From an uncultured Planctomycetota bacterium (GTDB taxonomy: Bacteria > Planctomycetota > Phycisphaerae > Phycisphaerales > UBA5793), in NCBI GenBank assembly GCA_900696685.1, contig CAADHA010000193.1:1-45578 (forward strand): a DNA stretch of 45,578 nt. Direction: 5' to 3'. Both the position numbers and the translations under genes were made by a program. Under the pieces are notes generated by a model, which saw only the letters and a program-made list of their open reading frames with translations, made no database searches and had not been told where the DNA came from. Shown here piece after piece: positions 26,267 through 36,897 of this stretch. The stretch's first letter is position 1. Every line of letters starts with the position of its first letter.

Positions 26267-26515
26267 ATGCCCCATGCCGCTGACCCATCGCTCTTTGAAC
26301 AGGTTGATCGCGTGATCAGCCTGATACGTCCGGCCATGCAGGCCGACGGCGGAGACGTGGAACTCGTCGAAGTGACCGACGAGGGAGTGGTGCGCATCCG
26401 CTTTCACGGCGCATGCTTCGGCTGTCCCTCGAGCACGTTGACGCTGCAATCCGGCATTGAGCGAAACCTCAAGCAGCGCCTGCCGATGGTCAAGAGCGTC
26501 GAGCCGGTAAATTAG
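26267..26515 (+). CDS. NifU C-terminal-domain iron-sulfur scaffold
   Basis: This 82-residue single-domain protein matches the NifU C-terminal (Nfu) family. It has IRPAMQADGGDVELVEV and GACFGCPSS, whose C50-x2-C53 binds a shared [4Fe-4S] cluster between two monomers. Nfu proteins carry clusters to apo-enzymes such as those of respiration. The length equals the family's minimal unit, and no NifU N-terminal or A-type domain is attached. It could supply NuoI, but that is inference. The gene is 52 bases before the amidohydrolase on the same strand. Confidence 0.9.
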   Translation: MPHAADPSLFEQVDRVISLIRPAMQADGGDVELVEVTDEGVVRIRFHGACFGCPSSTLTLQSGIERNLKQRLPMVKSVEPVN

Positions 26516-26567
26516 CCAGGATCACTGATACGGTTGACAAGGTCGGGGCGGCGCCCGATTGTTGATC

Positions 26568-28205
26568 ATGCTCGCCACCCACTTTGTCGCGTCGTGCCTG
26601 TTCCTGGCGGCGGCGCCGCCGGCCGACCTCGTCATCGAGAACGCCCGCATCTGGAGCGACGGCCTTGCGGGCTTCGCCTCCTTCGCCGCCGTGCGCGACG
26701 GCCGATTCATTCATGTCGGCGAACGTGAGGAGCGGTGGATCGGCCCGGCCACGTTGCGACTTGACGCACAAAGGCGCCTCGTCATCCCGGGCCTGATCGA
26801 CTCTCACATCCACATGCTCGGCGGCGGGACGAATCTCGCACAGGTCCAGTTGCGCGACGTCGCCGACAAGGAGGAGTTCATCCGCACCGTCGCCCAGTGG
26901 GCGAGCAGGCTGCGCCCCGGGCAGTGGATTCTCGGCGGGCGTTGGTCGGTCGAGAGTTGGGCCAGCCCGCAGTCGCCGACGAGGGAGTGGCTCGATGAGG
27001 CTACAGGCGATCATCCGCTCTTCCTCAGTCGCATGGACGGCCACTCCGCACTGGTCAACTCCGCGGCGCTTCGCCTCGCCGGCATTACGAGAGAGGGACC
27101 GGCCGATCCGGTCGGCGGCGTGATTGACCGCGATCCGCAAACCGGCGAACCGACCGGCATTCTGCGCGAGTCGGCCATGCACCTCGTCTCGCGCTTCATC
27201 CCGGAACCTTCTGACGACGACAAGGTGGATGCGCTGCACGCGGCAATGCAGCACGCCCTGGCGCACGGCATTACGGCAGTGTCGGACATTCCGTCAATCG
27301 GCGATCTGCGGGCCTATGAGCGCCTCGCGGCCGACGAGGCGCTGCCAATGCGGCTGTTTCTCTATCCGACCGCCAATGACTGGGAATCGGCCGCGCTGCA
27401 CGTGCGGCGCTTCAGCGGCCGGCCCGGCTGGATCGAAGTTCACGGCTTCAAGGCGTACCTCGACGGCAGCCTCGGCTCGCGCACGGCGATGATGCGCCGG
27501 CCCTTTCTCGCCAATCGCCCGGACCGGCCGGAGTGGCGCGGACTCTTTGCCGAGGGAGTCGAGGACGGCACGTTCGCGCGGAATCTCCGCGCTGCACGTG
27601 CCGCCGGATTACAGGTCATCGTCCACGCGATCGGCGACGAGGCAAATCACTTTCTCCTCAACTCGCTGGTGACCGAATTCCCCGATCTGCGCGCCGCCCG
27701 CTGCCGCAGCGAGCACGCGCAGCACCTGCTGCCCGAGGACATCCAGCGCTTCGGCGATCTCGGCGTCATTGCCTCGATGCAGCCGTATCACAAGGCCGAT
27801 GACGGCCGCTATGCCGAGGCCATCATCGGGGCCATGCGCAGCCGGTCCAGTTACGCCTACAAGTCGCTTCTTGACGCCGGGGCCGTGCTCGCCTTCGGCT
27901 CCGACTGGCCGGTCGTGTCGATTGACCCGATGCTGGGCGTCGAGGCGGCCGTGACAGGGCGCATCCTCACCGGCGAAACCTGGCAATCGCAGGAGAACAT
28001 CACCGTCGCCGAGGCGTTGCGCTGCTACACCTCGCGAGCGGCGTATGCGCTGGGCCGGGATGACGAGATCGGCCGCATCGCGCCGGGATACCGCGCCGAC
28101 TTCGTGATCCTCAATGCTTCACCCTTCGATCGCAGCCCGGACTGGAAGGCGATCAAGCCCGTCGCCGTGTACGTGGACGGCGTGAAGCGCTACGAAGCGC
28201 GGTGA
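26568..28205 (+). CDS. Exported amidohydrolase family 3 protein (YtcJ-like)
   Basis: This 545-residue metal-dependent hydrolase has the TIM-barrel amidohydrolase layout: IPGLIDSHIHMLGGG with the metal HxH near residues 79-81, later barrel His residues (VHAIGDEAN and SEHAQHLL), and a metal-site Asp in FGSDWPV. Family 3 members act on N-acyl amino acids, formamides or imides; the substrate here is unknown. A hydrophobic N-terminus (VASCLFLAAAPP) suggests a signal peptide. A perfect -35-like TTGACA lies at 26534-26539; the matching -10 region (GATTGT) is weak and very close to the ATG at 26568. An upstream in-frame TTG at 26559 was not used. Confidence 0.87.
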   Translation: MLATHFVASCLFLAAAPPADLVIENARIWSDGLAGFASFAAVRDGRFIHVGEREERWIGPATLRLDAQRRLVIPGLIDSHIHMLGGGTNLAQVQLRDVADKEEFIRTVAQWASRLRPGQWILGGRWSVESWASPQSPTREWLDEATGDHPLFLSRMDGHSALVNSAALRLAGITREGPADPVGGVIDRDPQTGEPTGILRESAMHLVSRFIPEPSDDDKVDALHAAMQHALAHGITAVSDIPSIGDLRAYERLAADEALPMRLFLYPTANDWESAALHVRRFSGRPGWIEVHGFKAYLDGSLGSRTAMMRRPFLANRPDRPEWRGLFAEGVEDGTFARNLRAARAAGLQVIVHAIGDEANHFLLNSLVTEFPDLRAARCRSEHAQHLLPEDIQRFGDLGVIASMQPYHKADDGRYAEAIIGAMRSRSSYAYKSLLDAGAVLAFGSDWPVVSIDPMLGVEAAVTGRILTGETWQSQENITVAEALRCYTSRAAYALGRDDEIGRIAPGYRADFVILNASPFDRSPDWKAIKPVAVYVDGVKRYEAR

Positions 28206-28232
28206 ATCGGCCGGGAGCGCCCGCGGTTGTGT

Positions 28233-29270
<1,038 letters not shown>

Positions 29271-29279
29271 CGCGGGCCG

Positions 29280-29285
29280 ATTATA
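29280..29285 (-). promoter_or_regulatory. Perfect -10 box TATAAT, 9 nt before trpD
   Basis: A full-consensus TATAAT on the minus strand ends 9 bases before the trpD ATG. With normal initiation the transcript would begin 2-4 bases before the ATG, so trpD is very likely leaderless. The -35 region (about CCGACG) is weak. Confidence 0.6.
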
Positions 29286-29360
29286 CCGGACGGGAGGTTC
29301 TCGCGTCGGGCACGCCGTGCGCCACTACCATGACCCTCGCGCGTTTCGTTCGAGGAGTCG

Positions 29361-31427
29361 GTGTTGCGTCCTGTTTCCATCCGCCTTCGTTTCCTGCGCG
29401 ACCTCGTTCTGCTGGCCCTGCTCATGGGCGGAGCGTCGCTGCTGGTCTTCTGGATCGCAGGCCGACGGGTGATCCGCACCCATTCCGCGACCATCATCCG
29501 CCAGACGCTCGATACGACGGAGCGCGAACTGGCGTCGTTCTTCGACCCCGTGGCCATGTCGCTGCAGGTGGCTCGCTCATGGGGCGAAGACGGCGCATTG
29601 ATTCTCGGCCCGGAGGCGGGAGGCGGCGACGAGGCGGCGGAGGCCGCCGTACGCGAGCGACTCATCGAGCGCTTCATCGCCGTCATCCGCCAGTTGCCGC
29701 GCATCTCGTCGCTCCTCGTCGCCGATGAGACGGGGCGCGAGTTCATGCTCCTCCGCACACGGGAAGGCTTCGAGGTGTGGCAGACTCGGCCGCTTGAAGA
29801 GGGCGGCTTCGAGCGCCGGCGCACATGGAGCGACTGGGGCGCTCCCGACGCGGCACGCCGCGATTACAACCCGCTCGTACGTCCCTGGTTCACGGGCGCA
29901 ATGGAGATCCTCCAGCGGAGCGAAGCGCGCGGGCACGAACAGGCGCTCTACTGGACCGAGCCGTACACCTTCTTCACGACGCTCGACCCGGGCATTACCA
30001 CGTCCATTGCGATGCGCAACCCGATGGGGCACGCGCAGGTCGCCGGTTTCGACATCCTCCTGGCCGACATCTCCGAGTTCACGCGATCGCTCCACGTCGG
30101 CCAGCGCGGCAAGATCGTAGTGATGACGACGGACGACCGCGTGGTGGGCCTGCCGAACGATCCGCGCTTCTCCGATCCCGCCGCGCGACAGGCGGCGTAT
30201 CTCAAGGAGCCTCAGGAGATCGGTCTCGACCTGGCGCGCGATGCGACGCAGGCCTTCGGCGACGCCGTGGTCGAGGCGCTCAGGGCAAACCGCGAGCCGG
30301 AAGGGCTGACCGTCCGCTTTCAGAGCCTCGGCGAGGCGTGGTGGGGTGAGGCGAGGCACTTTTCACTGTCAGGCGACCGCCACCTGCGCATCGCCGTAAT
30401 TGTGCCCGAGGCGGAACTGCTTGGCGACATGGCTTCGCAGCGCCTCACCGTGGCGGGCATTCTCCTGACGCTGCTGCTTCTGGGCGTGTGGCGGGCGATC
30501 GTGCTGGGGCGCACGCTGAGCCGGCCCGTCGAACAACTTGTCGCGCAATCGGACCAGATCGGCCGCGGCGATCTCTCACCCGCCGCGCCCATCAGGTCGC
30601 GCATCTCAGAGGTGCAGCGCATCGCAGCCGCGCACGATCGAATGCGCGAGAGCCTGCGCAGCCTGATGCGCCTCGAGCGCGATCTGCAGATCGCCCGTCA
30701 GATTCAGCAGAGCGCCCTGCCGCGAGCGCTGCCGGCGCTGCCCGGCTTTGACATCGGCGCGTGGAACGAACCCGCGGATGAGACCGGCGGCGACGCCTAC
30801 GACGTCATCGGCGTGCCGTCGCGCGACGGCAGCGGCCAGATCACGCGGGCGATCCTGCTCCTGGCCGACGCGACGGGGCACGGAATCGGACCGGCCCTCG
30901 CCGCCACGCAGATCCGCGGCATGCTCCGCATGGCCATCCGCCTCGGCGCTGACCTTCGCTCGATCGCGCAGCACCTCAACGAGCAACTCGTTGCCGACCT
31001 GCCCGCGGACCGCTTCATTACCGCCTGGCTCGGCGATCTCGATACCCGCACCGGCGCCGTGACTTCCTTCTCGGCAGGCCAGGGGCCGATCCTGCATTAC
31101 CGCGCCGCGCCCAGAGCCTTCGAGCGCATCCCGACGGACGCCCCGCCCTTCGGCATCCTTGACGACCTGCACGTCGAGGTTGCCCCGCCTCTGCCGCTCG
31201 AACGCGGCGACCTGTTCATCGTCCTCTCCGACGGCCTCTTCGAGGCAAGAAGTGCTTCCGGCGAGCAGTTCGGACTCGAACGCGTCGAGCACACGATTCG
31301 CCGGAGCGCTGCCGGCGCGGGTGCGGCTGAGATCATCTCCGCCATCCGCGCAGCCGTCGATGACTTCACCAGTCACGCCCATGCGGACGACGATCGGACG
31401 ATCATCGTCATCCGGCGCACGGCGTGA
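29361..31427 (+). CDS. Membrane-bound RsbU-type PP2C phosphatase with an extracytoplasmic sensor and HAMP domain
   Basis: This 688-residue sensor phosphatase has one helix near residues 10-32, a large periplasmic sensor region (~33-360, Cache-like), a second helix (~362-382), a HAMP region (~383-435) and a coiled linker with LERDLQIARQIQQSALP. The SpoIIE/RsbU phosphatase domain follows (~460-688), with ETGGDAYD, LLADATGHGIGPALAA, FSAGQGP and VLSDGLFEA. Such enzymes dephosphorylate STAS antagonists and so free a sigma factor; the STAS-RsbW pair at 2.2-3.0 kb is the natural candidate partner in the window. The frame starts with GTG at 29361, but the next codon TTG (29364) is better spaced from GAGGAG. 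Confidence 0.88.
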   Translation: MLRPVSIRLRFLRDLVLLALLMGGASLLVFWIAGRRVIRTHSATIIRQTLDTTERELASFFDPVAMSLQVARSWGEDGALILGPEAGGGDEAAEAAVRERLIERFIAVIRQLPRISSLLVADETGREFMLLRTREGFEVWQTRPLEEGGFERRRTWSDWGAPDAARRDYNPLVRPWFTGAMEILQRSEARGHEQALYWTEPYTFFTTLDPGITTSIAMRNPMGHAQVAGFDILLADISEFTRSLHVGQRGKIVVMTTDDRVVGLPNDPRFSDPAARQAAYLKEPQEIGLDLARDATQAFGDAVVEALRANREPEGLTVRFQSLGEAWWGEARHFSLSGDRHLRIAVIVPEAELLGDMASQRLTVAGILLTLLLLGVWRAIVLGRTLSRPVEQLVAQSDQIGRGDLSPAAPIRSRISEVQRIAAAHDRMRESLRSLMRLERDLQIARQIQQSALPRALPALPGFDIGAWNEPADETGGDAYDVIGVPSRDGSGQITRAILLLADATGHGIGPALAATQIRGMLRMAIRLGADLRSIAQHLNEQLVADLPADRFITAWLGDLDTRTGAVTSFSAGQGPILHYRAAPRAFERIPTDAPPFGILDDLHVEVAPPLPLERGDLFIVLSDGLFEARSASGEQFGLERVEHTIRRSAAGAGAAEIISAIRAAVDDFTSHAHADDDRTIIVIRRTA

Positions 31428-31490
31428 GCAGGTGGAGCGATCGGGAAGGGCGCCCACCATATCGTTTGCCGACCCGGTCCGGGAGAGCGC

Positions 31491-32981
31491 ATGACATTCA
31501 TCCTCGCACTCGATCAGGGCACGACGAGTTGTCGGGCGATCCTCTTTGATGAGAGCGTTGCGGTGGCAGGCGTTGCGCAGAAGGAGTTTCGGCAGCACTT
31601 TCCCCGGCCGGGATGGGTGGAGCATGACGCCCAAGAGATCTGGTCAACGCAAGCGGGCGTGGTCACAGAGGCGATCGAAAGGGCGCATCTCCAGAGATCC
31701 GACATCGCGGCCGTCGGCCTCACCAACCAGCGTGAGACATCCGTCGTGTGGGATCGGCGCAGCGGCCGGCCGATCGGCCCGGCGATGGTGTGGCAGGACC
31801 GGCGGACGGCTTCCTGGTGCGACGACTTGCGGCGACGCGGGCTGGGAGAGGTGATCCGCGCCAGGACCGGCCTCGAAATCGACGCCTACTTCTCCGCGAG
31901 CAAGATCGCCTGGATGCTCGAACACATCGACGGCGCGCGACAGCGCGCCGAACAGGGAGAACTCGCCTTCGGCACGATCGATTCGTGGCTCGCCTGGCGG
32001 CTCACCGGCGGGCGGCTGCACATCACTGATGCGAGTAACGCCAGCCGCACCATGCTCTTCAACATCCACACCGGCGACTGGGATGATGAACTCCTGCGAC
32101 TCTTCGGCGTGCCGCGCTCGATGTTGCCGCGCGTGTGCGACAGCAGCGCCGTGTACGGCGAGATCACGTCGCCCTCGGCCATTGCCGGCGCGCCTCTCGC
32201 CGGCATCATCGGCGATCAGCAGGCCGCCATGATGGGGCAACTGTGCGTGTCGCCGGGCCTGGCGAAGAACACCTACGGCACCGGGTGCTTCCTTCTGCTC
32301 AACACGGGCGATGAACCTCGCGAATCGGCCAATCGCCTCCTTACCACCATCGCCTGGCGCCGCGGCGGGGTGACGACCCATGCGCTCGAAGGCAGCGTCT
32401 TCGTCGGCGGGGCGATCGTGCAGTGGCTGCGCGATGGGCTCGGGTTGATCGACCGCTCCGAACAGGTCGAGTCGCTCGCGGCAAGTGTGGCCGACAGCGG
32501 CGGGGTGATGCTCGTGCCGGCGCTGACGGGCCTGGGGGCGCCGCACTGGGACCAGCACGCGCGCGGGCTGATCATCGGCCTGACGCGCGGCACGACCAAA
32601 GCCCACATCTCGCGGGCGGCGCTGGAGGGGATTGCCTTTCAGGTGGCGGACGTCGTGGAGGCGATGCAGGCAGATGCGGGCGAGACGCTGCGCGAGTTGC
32701 GAGTCGATGGAGGCGCGGCCTGCGATGACCTGCTGCTCCAGATTCAGGCGGATATCCTCCAGGCGCCCGTCGTGCGGCCGAAGTTGCTCGAAACGACGGC
32801 CTTCGGCGCCGCATGCATGGCGGGGCTGGCGACCGGGTTCTGGCCGTCGCTTGAGGCGCTGGAGCAGCACTGGAAGGTCGATCGGGTATTTGAGCCAAAG
32901 TTGAGTGCGGGCGAGGCGCAGGCGATGCGAGCGCGGTGGCGCGAAGCCGTGCAGCGGACCCGCGGGTGGGAGAGGGCGTGA
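31491..32981 (+). CDS. glpK: Glycerol kinase
   Basis: GlpK phosphorylates glycerol to sn-glycerol 3-phosphate. The 496-residue protein, of normal length, has [48 protein letters not shown]-like [25 protein letters not shown], and the ATP-site TGLGAPHWD and RVDGGAA. All FGGY-kinase signatures are intact. A GGGAG ribosome site lies close to the ATG. It begins 63 bases after the phosphatase stop but has no apparent functional link with it. glpF, glpD and glpR are not in the window. Confidence 0.95.
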   Translation: MTFILALDQGTTSCRAILFDESVAVAGVAQKEFRQHFPRPGWVEHDAQEIWSTQAGVVTEAIERAHLQRSDIAAVGLTNQRETSVVWDRRSGRPIGPAMVWQDRRTASWCDDLRRRGLGEVIRARTGLEIDAYFSASKIAWMLEHIDGARQRAEQGELAFGTIDSWLAWRLTGGRLHITDASNASRTMLFNIHTGDWDDELLRLFGVPRSMLPRVCDSSAVYGEITSPSAIAGAPLAGIIGDQQAAMMGQLCVSPGLAKNTYGTGCFLLLNTGDEPRESANRLLTTIAWRRGGVTTHALEGSVFVGGAIVQWLRDGLGLIDRSEQVESLAASVADSGGVMLVPALTGLGAPHWDQHARGLIIGLTRGTTKAHISRAALEGIAFQVADVVEAMQADAGETLRELRVDGGAACDDLLLQIQADILQAPVVRPKLLETTAFGAACMAGLATGFWPSLEALEQHWKVDRVFEPKLSAGEAQAMRARWREAVQRTRGWERA

Positions 32982-33017
32982 AGCGCCTCTGCGCAGGAGC
33001 ATCGCAGACGCACAGGA

Positions 33018-34382
33018 CTATACCTCAATCGCCTCCAGAAACTCCCGGCTGAAGTCGCTGCGCAACTCGATCCACATCGGCAGGTGGTCGGACATCTTGT
33101 ACGTCCGCCAGGTCTTGAAACTCCAGTTCGGCTTCATCTGCGGGCGATAGACCGGTTCCTCAGCCTCCGTGAAGACGTGCTCGAAATAGTCGAAGACCCC
33201 CGCGCCGACGACGTCGAGGCGCGCGTAGCCGCGGTTCTGTGCCGGCTTCCAGAAGGCGATCTGGTCATAGGCCTTGTCCTTGGCGACGTTGGACCCGGGG
33301 ATCGACTTGAGCGCCTCGGGTATCACGAAGCCGCTGCTCTCGAGGGCGGCCATCGTGGGGTGGCCGGCGCCGATGATGTTGAAGTCGCCCAGCACGCCGA
33401 GGAAGGCGCTGCGGTCGTACTTGAGTTCGCCCTCGGCCTTCTTCGCGAGCGCAGCCGTGAGAAGTTCAATCTCGCGGCGGCGCTGCTCCAACTTTGCCGG
33501 GTCATCCTCCTCGCCGTAGTAGATGTGTACGGTGCAGAGGTTGAGTTTGAGCCAGCCGGCCTGGAAGGAGATGAGGTACGGTGTGCGCGCGAACTGCCGC
33601 AGCGAATCATCGAAGGAGTCGTTGGGGAAGCGCAGGCGCAGCGCGGCGTCGCCGGTGATCGGCGTTGGAAGGTCGATCTCGGCCTTTCCCGTGCCGGGGC
33701 TGGCGGCGGGCGTGCCCTTCGTGACCACGATTGAGCATCCATTGGGCAGGCGCAGCGTCGAACCGGGCGGCAAGTCGATCTCGACATCGCGGTCGAGCAC
33801 TTTGCCCCCGCCCTTGCTCTTGAGGCGCGCGTTATAGACGCCGCTGAGATCGACGCCGGGCGGCAGGGCGACCTCGACCGCAGGATCGAGCTTGATGCGC
33901 TCGCCGAAGGCGGCGCGAATCTTGCCGTCCTCCGCAAGCGTGAGTTCGCCGGCGATGTTGCGGAACCACGCGCGCGACTTTCGGAAGACGTAGACCATTC
34001 GCTCGCCGTTGCCCGGTCCGCCGTCGGTTACATCGGTGGCGAGGTAATCCCAGTCGGGGCCGAGCAGTCGCATGAGCCGGCTGAACTCCGCCAGGTCGGC
34101 GCGGATTTCCTGGAGGGCGGCGATGTCAAAGTGCGAGATGATCTCGGCGATGTAGAAGAGGCATTCGTCATCGCGGCCGCCGTAGGAGGTGTTGCCGAAC
34201 TCGCGCAGGTTCCACGTGCCGATGCGGACGGTGCCGAGGCGGTCGGCAATCGACCCTGAAGTCGTGAAATGTGCGGCCAGCGCGGCGCGGAGTCTGAGCA
34301 GGCGGCTGACGGTGCGCTCCTTGCGTGCGCGAGTTACGGCGTCATCCGAATCGCGGACTTTGAGCGGAAAGTAGATCGGCAT
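33018..34382 (-). CDS. Endonuclease/exonuclease/phosphatase (EEP, DNase I-like) fold protein with an internal insertion
   Basis: The 454-residue protein contains the EEP motifs GTWNLREFGN (W57, N58), ALQEIRAD (E92), LGDFNIIG and SDHLPMWIE (D432, H433). These give the metal and catalytic residues of DNase I-like phosphodiesterases; targets range from DNA to phosphoinositides. Inserted between motifs, around residues 150-235, is a stretch with PPGxxL-like repeats (LPPGVDLSG, LPPGSTLRL, LPTPITGD) not usual in the fold. There is no signal peptide. GGAGG precedes the ATG with a 7-base gap. It is divergent from the block 34795-38505 and may belong to it, but no shared control site was found. Confidence 0.8.
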   Translation of the reverse strand: MPIYFPLKVRDSDDAVTRARKERTVSRLLRLRAALAAHFTTSGSIADRLGTVRIGTWNLREFGNTSYGGRDDECLFYIAEIISHFDIAALQEIRADLAEFSRLMRLLGPDWDYLATDVTDGGPGNGERMVYVFRKSRAWFRNIAGELTLAEDGKIRAAFGERIKLDPAVEVALPPGVDLSGVYNARLKSKGGGKVLDRDVEIDLPPGSTLRLPNGCSIVVTKGTPAASPGTGKAEIDLPTPITGDAALRLRFPNDSFDDSLRQFARTPYLISFQAGWLKLNLCTVHIYYGEEDDPAKLEQRRREIELLTAALAKKAEGELKYDRSAFLGVLGDFNIIGAGHPTMAALESSGFVIPEALKSIPGSNVAKDKAYDQIAFWKPAQNRGYARLDVVGAGVFDYFEHVFTEAEEPVYRPQMKPNWSFKTWRTYKMSDHLPMWIELRSDFSREFLEAIEV

Positions 34383-34794
34383 GGGAGCGCCTCCATGACG
34401 GCCGCAAAGTGTCGCCGGCCCCGCTCATCGTACCCTGCCGATGCACTGGGCTTCGGGTGCGGATTCGTGAATGATCGCATCGGCGGAGAAGTTGCGCGCA
34501 CTTGCGCGTGCGCCATCGCGTGCAGCGATCAGGCTCGCACGGACCGGCCTTGTTCTGCAAGTTGTTGCCGCGTTCCGACTTAGGCATCAGCCGCGGCGAA
34601 TGAAGCGCAGATTGTGCGCACAACGGCGCGCGGCGCCGAGTGAAAGGAAGTTGAGTAAAGCAAGATGCGCCGGCTTCGCACGGGCTGCCGGCCGGTACAA
34701 TGCGCCGGCAGATTCGGCCCGGCACCGTCCCCTCCCGCGCGCAACGTGCCGCGAGATGCTGCGACCGACACACGCCTGTGCGAAGGAGTCCGTC
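34383..34794. other. Divergent intergenic region, 412 bases
   Basis: No gene is accepted in this gap between the EEP gene and the membrane protein. A TACAAT box at 34696-34701 (5 of 6 consensus) could be the -10 of the rightward transcript, giving a leader of about 90 bases, but the -35 is poor. Near 34490-34530 the sequence is rich in GCGC/TGCGC alternation with short palindromes. No RNA gene was recognised. Confidence 0.35.
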
Positions 34795-35376
34795 ATGGAG
34801 TTTCTCACGCAACTGTGGCTTCCGATTCTCCTCTCGGCCGTGCTCGTCTTCATCGCCAGTTCGATCATTCACATGGCCACGCCCTGGCACAAGGGCGACG
34901 TTCGGAAGATGAAGAACGAGGATGCCGTCCTCGACGCGATTCGCAGCAACGGCGTCCAGCCTGGCTCCTACATGTTTCCCTGCGCCGAGTCGATGTCGGC
35001 GATGGGCACGCCGGAGATGCAGGAGAAGATGAAGCGCGGCCCCGTGGGCTACCTTACGCTCCTGCCCGGCGGCGGATTCAACCTCGGCGCGAGCCTTGGC
35101 ACCTGGTTCGTCTATTGCCTCATCGTCGGCGCGCTCGTGGCCTACGCGGGCTGGTACAGTCTCGGCGCGAGCAACGACTACCTTCACGTCTTCCGCATTA
35201 CCGGCACTGCGGCCTTGCTCGGCTACAGCGTTGGCTACTTCCACGAGTCGATCTGGAAAGGGCAGGCCTGGGGCATCACGGGCAAGTTCATCATCGACGG
35301 TGTCGTTTACGCGCTGCTCACGGCGGGCACCTTCGGCTGGCTCTGGCCCGAGCGCGGCATTCTGCCCATTGGCTGA
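34795..35376 (+). CDS. Multi-pass membrane protein of unknown function
   Basis: This 193-residue protein has an N-terminal helix (LPILLSAVLVFIASSIIHM), a conserved-looking soluble stretch with TPWHKGDVRKM and PGSYMFPC, then three or so further helices (~95-120, 130-150, 165-190). It ends TAGTFGWLWPERG. As I recall, similar proteins occur in Acidobacteria and Proteobacteria under a hypothetical name; no function is known to me. AAGGAG lies 6 bases before the ATG, which settles this start over the longer frame beginning at 34471. It ends 51 bases before the lipoprotein gene and may be transcribed with it. Confidence 0.75.
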   Translation: MEFLTQLWLPILLSAVLVFIASSIIHMATPWHKGDVRKMKNEDAVLDAIRSNGVQPGSYMFPCAESMSAMGTPEMQEKMKRGPVGYLTLLPGGGFNLGASLGTWFVYCLIVGALVAYAGWYSLGASNDYLHVFRITGTAALLGYSVGYFHESIWKGQAWGITGKFIIDGVVYALLTAGTFGWLWPERGILPIG

Positions 35377-35427
35377 GGCGCCACGGCGCGACCGATTGAC
35401 CGGCAACGAACATTGAGGGAGAAGATC

Positions 35428-36381
35428 ATGAATCGCCTGCTGCGCGCACTTCCGCATCGATGGCGGATTCTCCGTTGCCTGCTGCTCGCTCTCGCCGTTC
35501 CGCTGCCGACCGGCTGCGGGGCGCTGCCGGATGCAAGCGCGCTGGTCGATTCGGCGTGGTCGATTCACGCGGCCGTCAGGTCCGCGGGTGCAGCCGTTGA
35601 AGCGGAGTTGCGGCGCTACGAAGAGGACGGAGAGGCCGCTCGACGATTCGCCGGCGAGTGGGCCGTGCGGATTGACTCGGTCAAAGGCATCGCCGAGTAC
35701 GCGGGCGCTGTCCAGGGCGTCGTCGAGGCGTCGGGCCGGACGCGGGAGCGCATCGCGGCGCTTGCCGGCGGGATTTCGGGCCTTGCCGGCGCGGCCGGGA
35801 TCGCGATGCCGCCGGCCGGGATCGTGGCCGTCACCACCGAGGCCGCGGGGATCGTGCTCGAACAGGTCAACCGCATCCGGGCGGCGAAGTCGCTCGAAGA
35901 GGCGATGGGGCCCGCTCAGGAGGCCGTCGGTTTCATCTGCGCCCGCATCGCCGCCGACCTGCGCACGACCGATGAAATTGTGCAACTGCTGGAAGCCGAT
36001 GCGCGGTCGCGCCTGCAACTGCGCTGGGGCGACGAGCAGGCGTACCGTCAGCAGATCGAGGAGGCGCGGCGGGCGGTTTTCCGACTCGGCGCTCCGGCGC
36101 TTGAGCCGGCCAACCAGGCGCGGCTGCGCGAACTCGACGATCTCCTCGCGGCGACAGGTGAACGGCACACGTTGTACGAGGACGCGCTTCGCGCCGTCGA
36201 AGAGCGGACGAGATCGATCCGCGAGGTGATCGCGGCCGCCGCCGGCGCCGTCGAAGCCTGGCCTTCGGCCCACGCCCAACTTCGCGCCGCCATCGCCTCG
36301 GGACGGTCGCTCAACATCGCCGCGGCCATGTCCACCGTCGTCGAGATCAGGGACCTTGTGCAGAGGATGCGTGACCTATGA
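35428..36381 (+). CDS. Lipoprotein with helical body and central hydrophobic segment, function unknown
   Basis: The 317-residue product has a basic N-terminus, a hydrophobic segment and lipobox VPLPTGC with C30, so it is a lipoprotein. The mature part is almost all alpha-helical and Ala/Glu/Arg-rich, with a long Gly/Ala/Ile-rich non-polar segment at about residues 109-145 that could insert into a membrane as a hairpin. Helical bundles with a central hydrophobic hairpin are typical of alpha-pore-forming toxins, but also of simple membrane-anchored scaffolds; I infer nothing firmer. GGGAGAAG precedes the ATG. It overlaps the next gene as ATGA and heads a three-gene operon. Confidence 0.7.
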   Translation: MNRLLRALPHRWRILRCLLLALAVPLPTGCGALPDASALVDSAWSIHAAVRSAGAAVEAELRRYEEDGEAARRFAGEWAVRIDSVKGIAEYAGAVQGVVEASGRTRERIAALAGGISGLAGAAGIAMPPAGIVAVTTEAAGIVLEQVNRIRAAKSLEEAMGPAQEAVGFICARIAADLRTTDEIVQLLEADARSRLQLRWGDEQAYRQQIEEARRAVFRLGAPALEPANQARLRELDDLLAATGERHTLYEDALRAVEERTRSIREVIAAAAGAVEAWPSAHAQLRAAIASGRSLNIAAAMSTVVEIRDLVQRMRDL

Positions 36382-36884
36382 GCACCGAATGGGACGGCAT
36401 CGAAGGCGTCGAGGGCTGGCGCGCCAAACTCGAGTCCCTGCTGGGCGAGGCCGAGGCCCTCCCCGCCAATGCCAACGTGCAGACGCGGCTGAAGATGAAC
36501 CGGCGCCTGACGGATTTCCAGCTCCGTTCGACTCCGAACTCGGATGACATTCTTGAACTAGACGCGATCGCCGAGGCGGCCCGGGCAGCCGTCATCAAGG
36601 CCGGCATCGACGAGCGCCTCGAAGGGCTGGCGGAAGGCAGCGCGGCGCTGGCACGTTTCACGAAGCAGTTGCGGCAGCGGGCCGCGAGCCTCGAAGCCGA
36701 TGCACGCTCACTTCGATTCGAGCGCGCCGACAAGGCCGTGCAATCTCTCACGGACACGATCCGGACAGTCCGCGACCTGATCGACACGCTTGACGCCGCC
36801 GCCGAGGATGACCTGGTGAAGAAGTCCGAGCGGCTCATCACGACCCTTCAGAACTTCCGCAGCGAGATCGAGCGGCCTGCTTGA
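36378..36884 (+). CDS. Helical (coiled-coil) protein of unknown function
   Basis: This 168-residue soluble protein is almost wholly helical, with heptad-like Leu/Ala/Glu/Arg patterns through residues ~70-165. It has no cysteines, no signal peptide and no membrane segment. Its ATG overlaps the lipoprotein stop (ATGA), so the two are translationally coupled, and it ends 13 bases before the hydrolase gene. It might bind the lipoprotein or the hydrolase as a partner, chaperone or immunity-type protein; this is inference from position. No family recognised. Confidence 0.6.
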   Translation: MSTEWDGIEGVEGWRAKLESLLGEAEALPANANVQTRLKMNRRLTDFQLRSTPNSDDILELDAIAEAARAAVIKAGIDERLEGLAEGSAALARFTKQLRQRAASLEADARSLRFERADKAVQSLTDTIRTVRDLIDTLDAAAEDDLVKKSERLITTLQNFRSEIERPA

Positions 36885-36897
36885 GAGGAGAAAGCCG

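Noticed and set aside
34342..36279. 645-codon frame on the minus strand over the lipoprotein operon
   Set aside because: The plus-strand genes have good ribosome sites and coupling; this frame has no motif and crosses gene borders.
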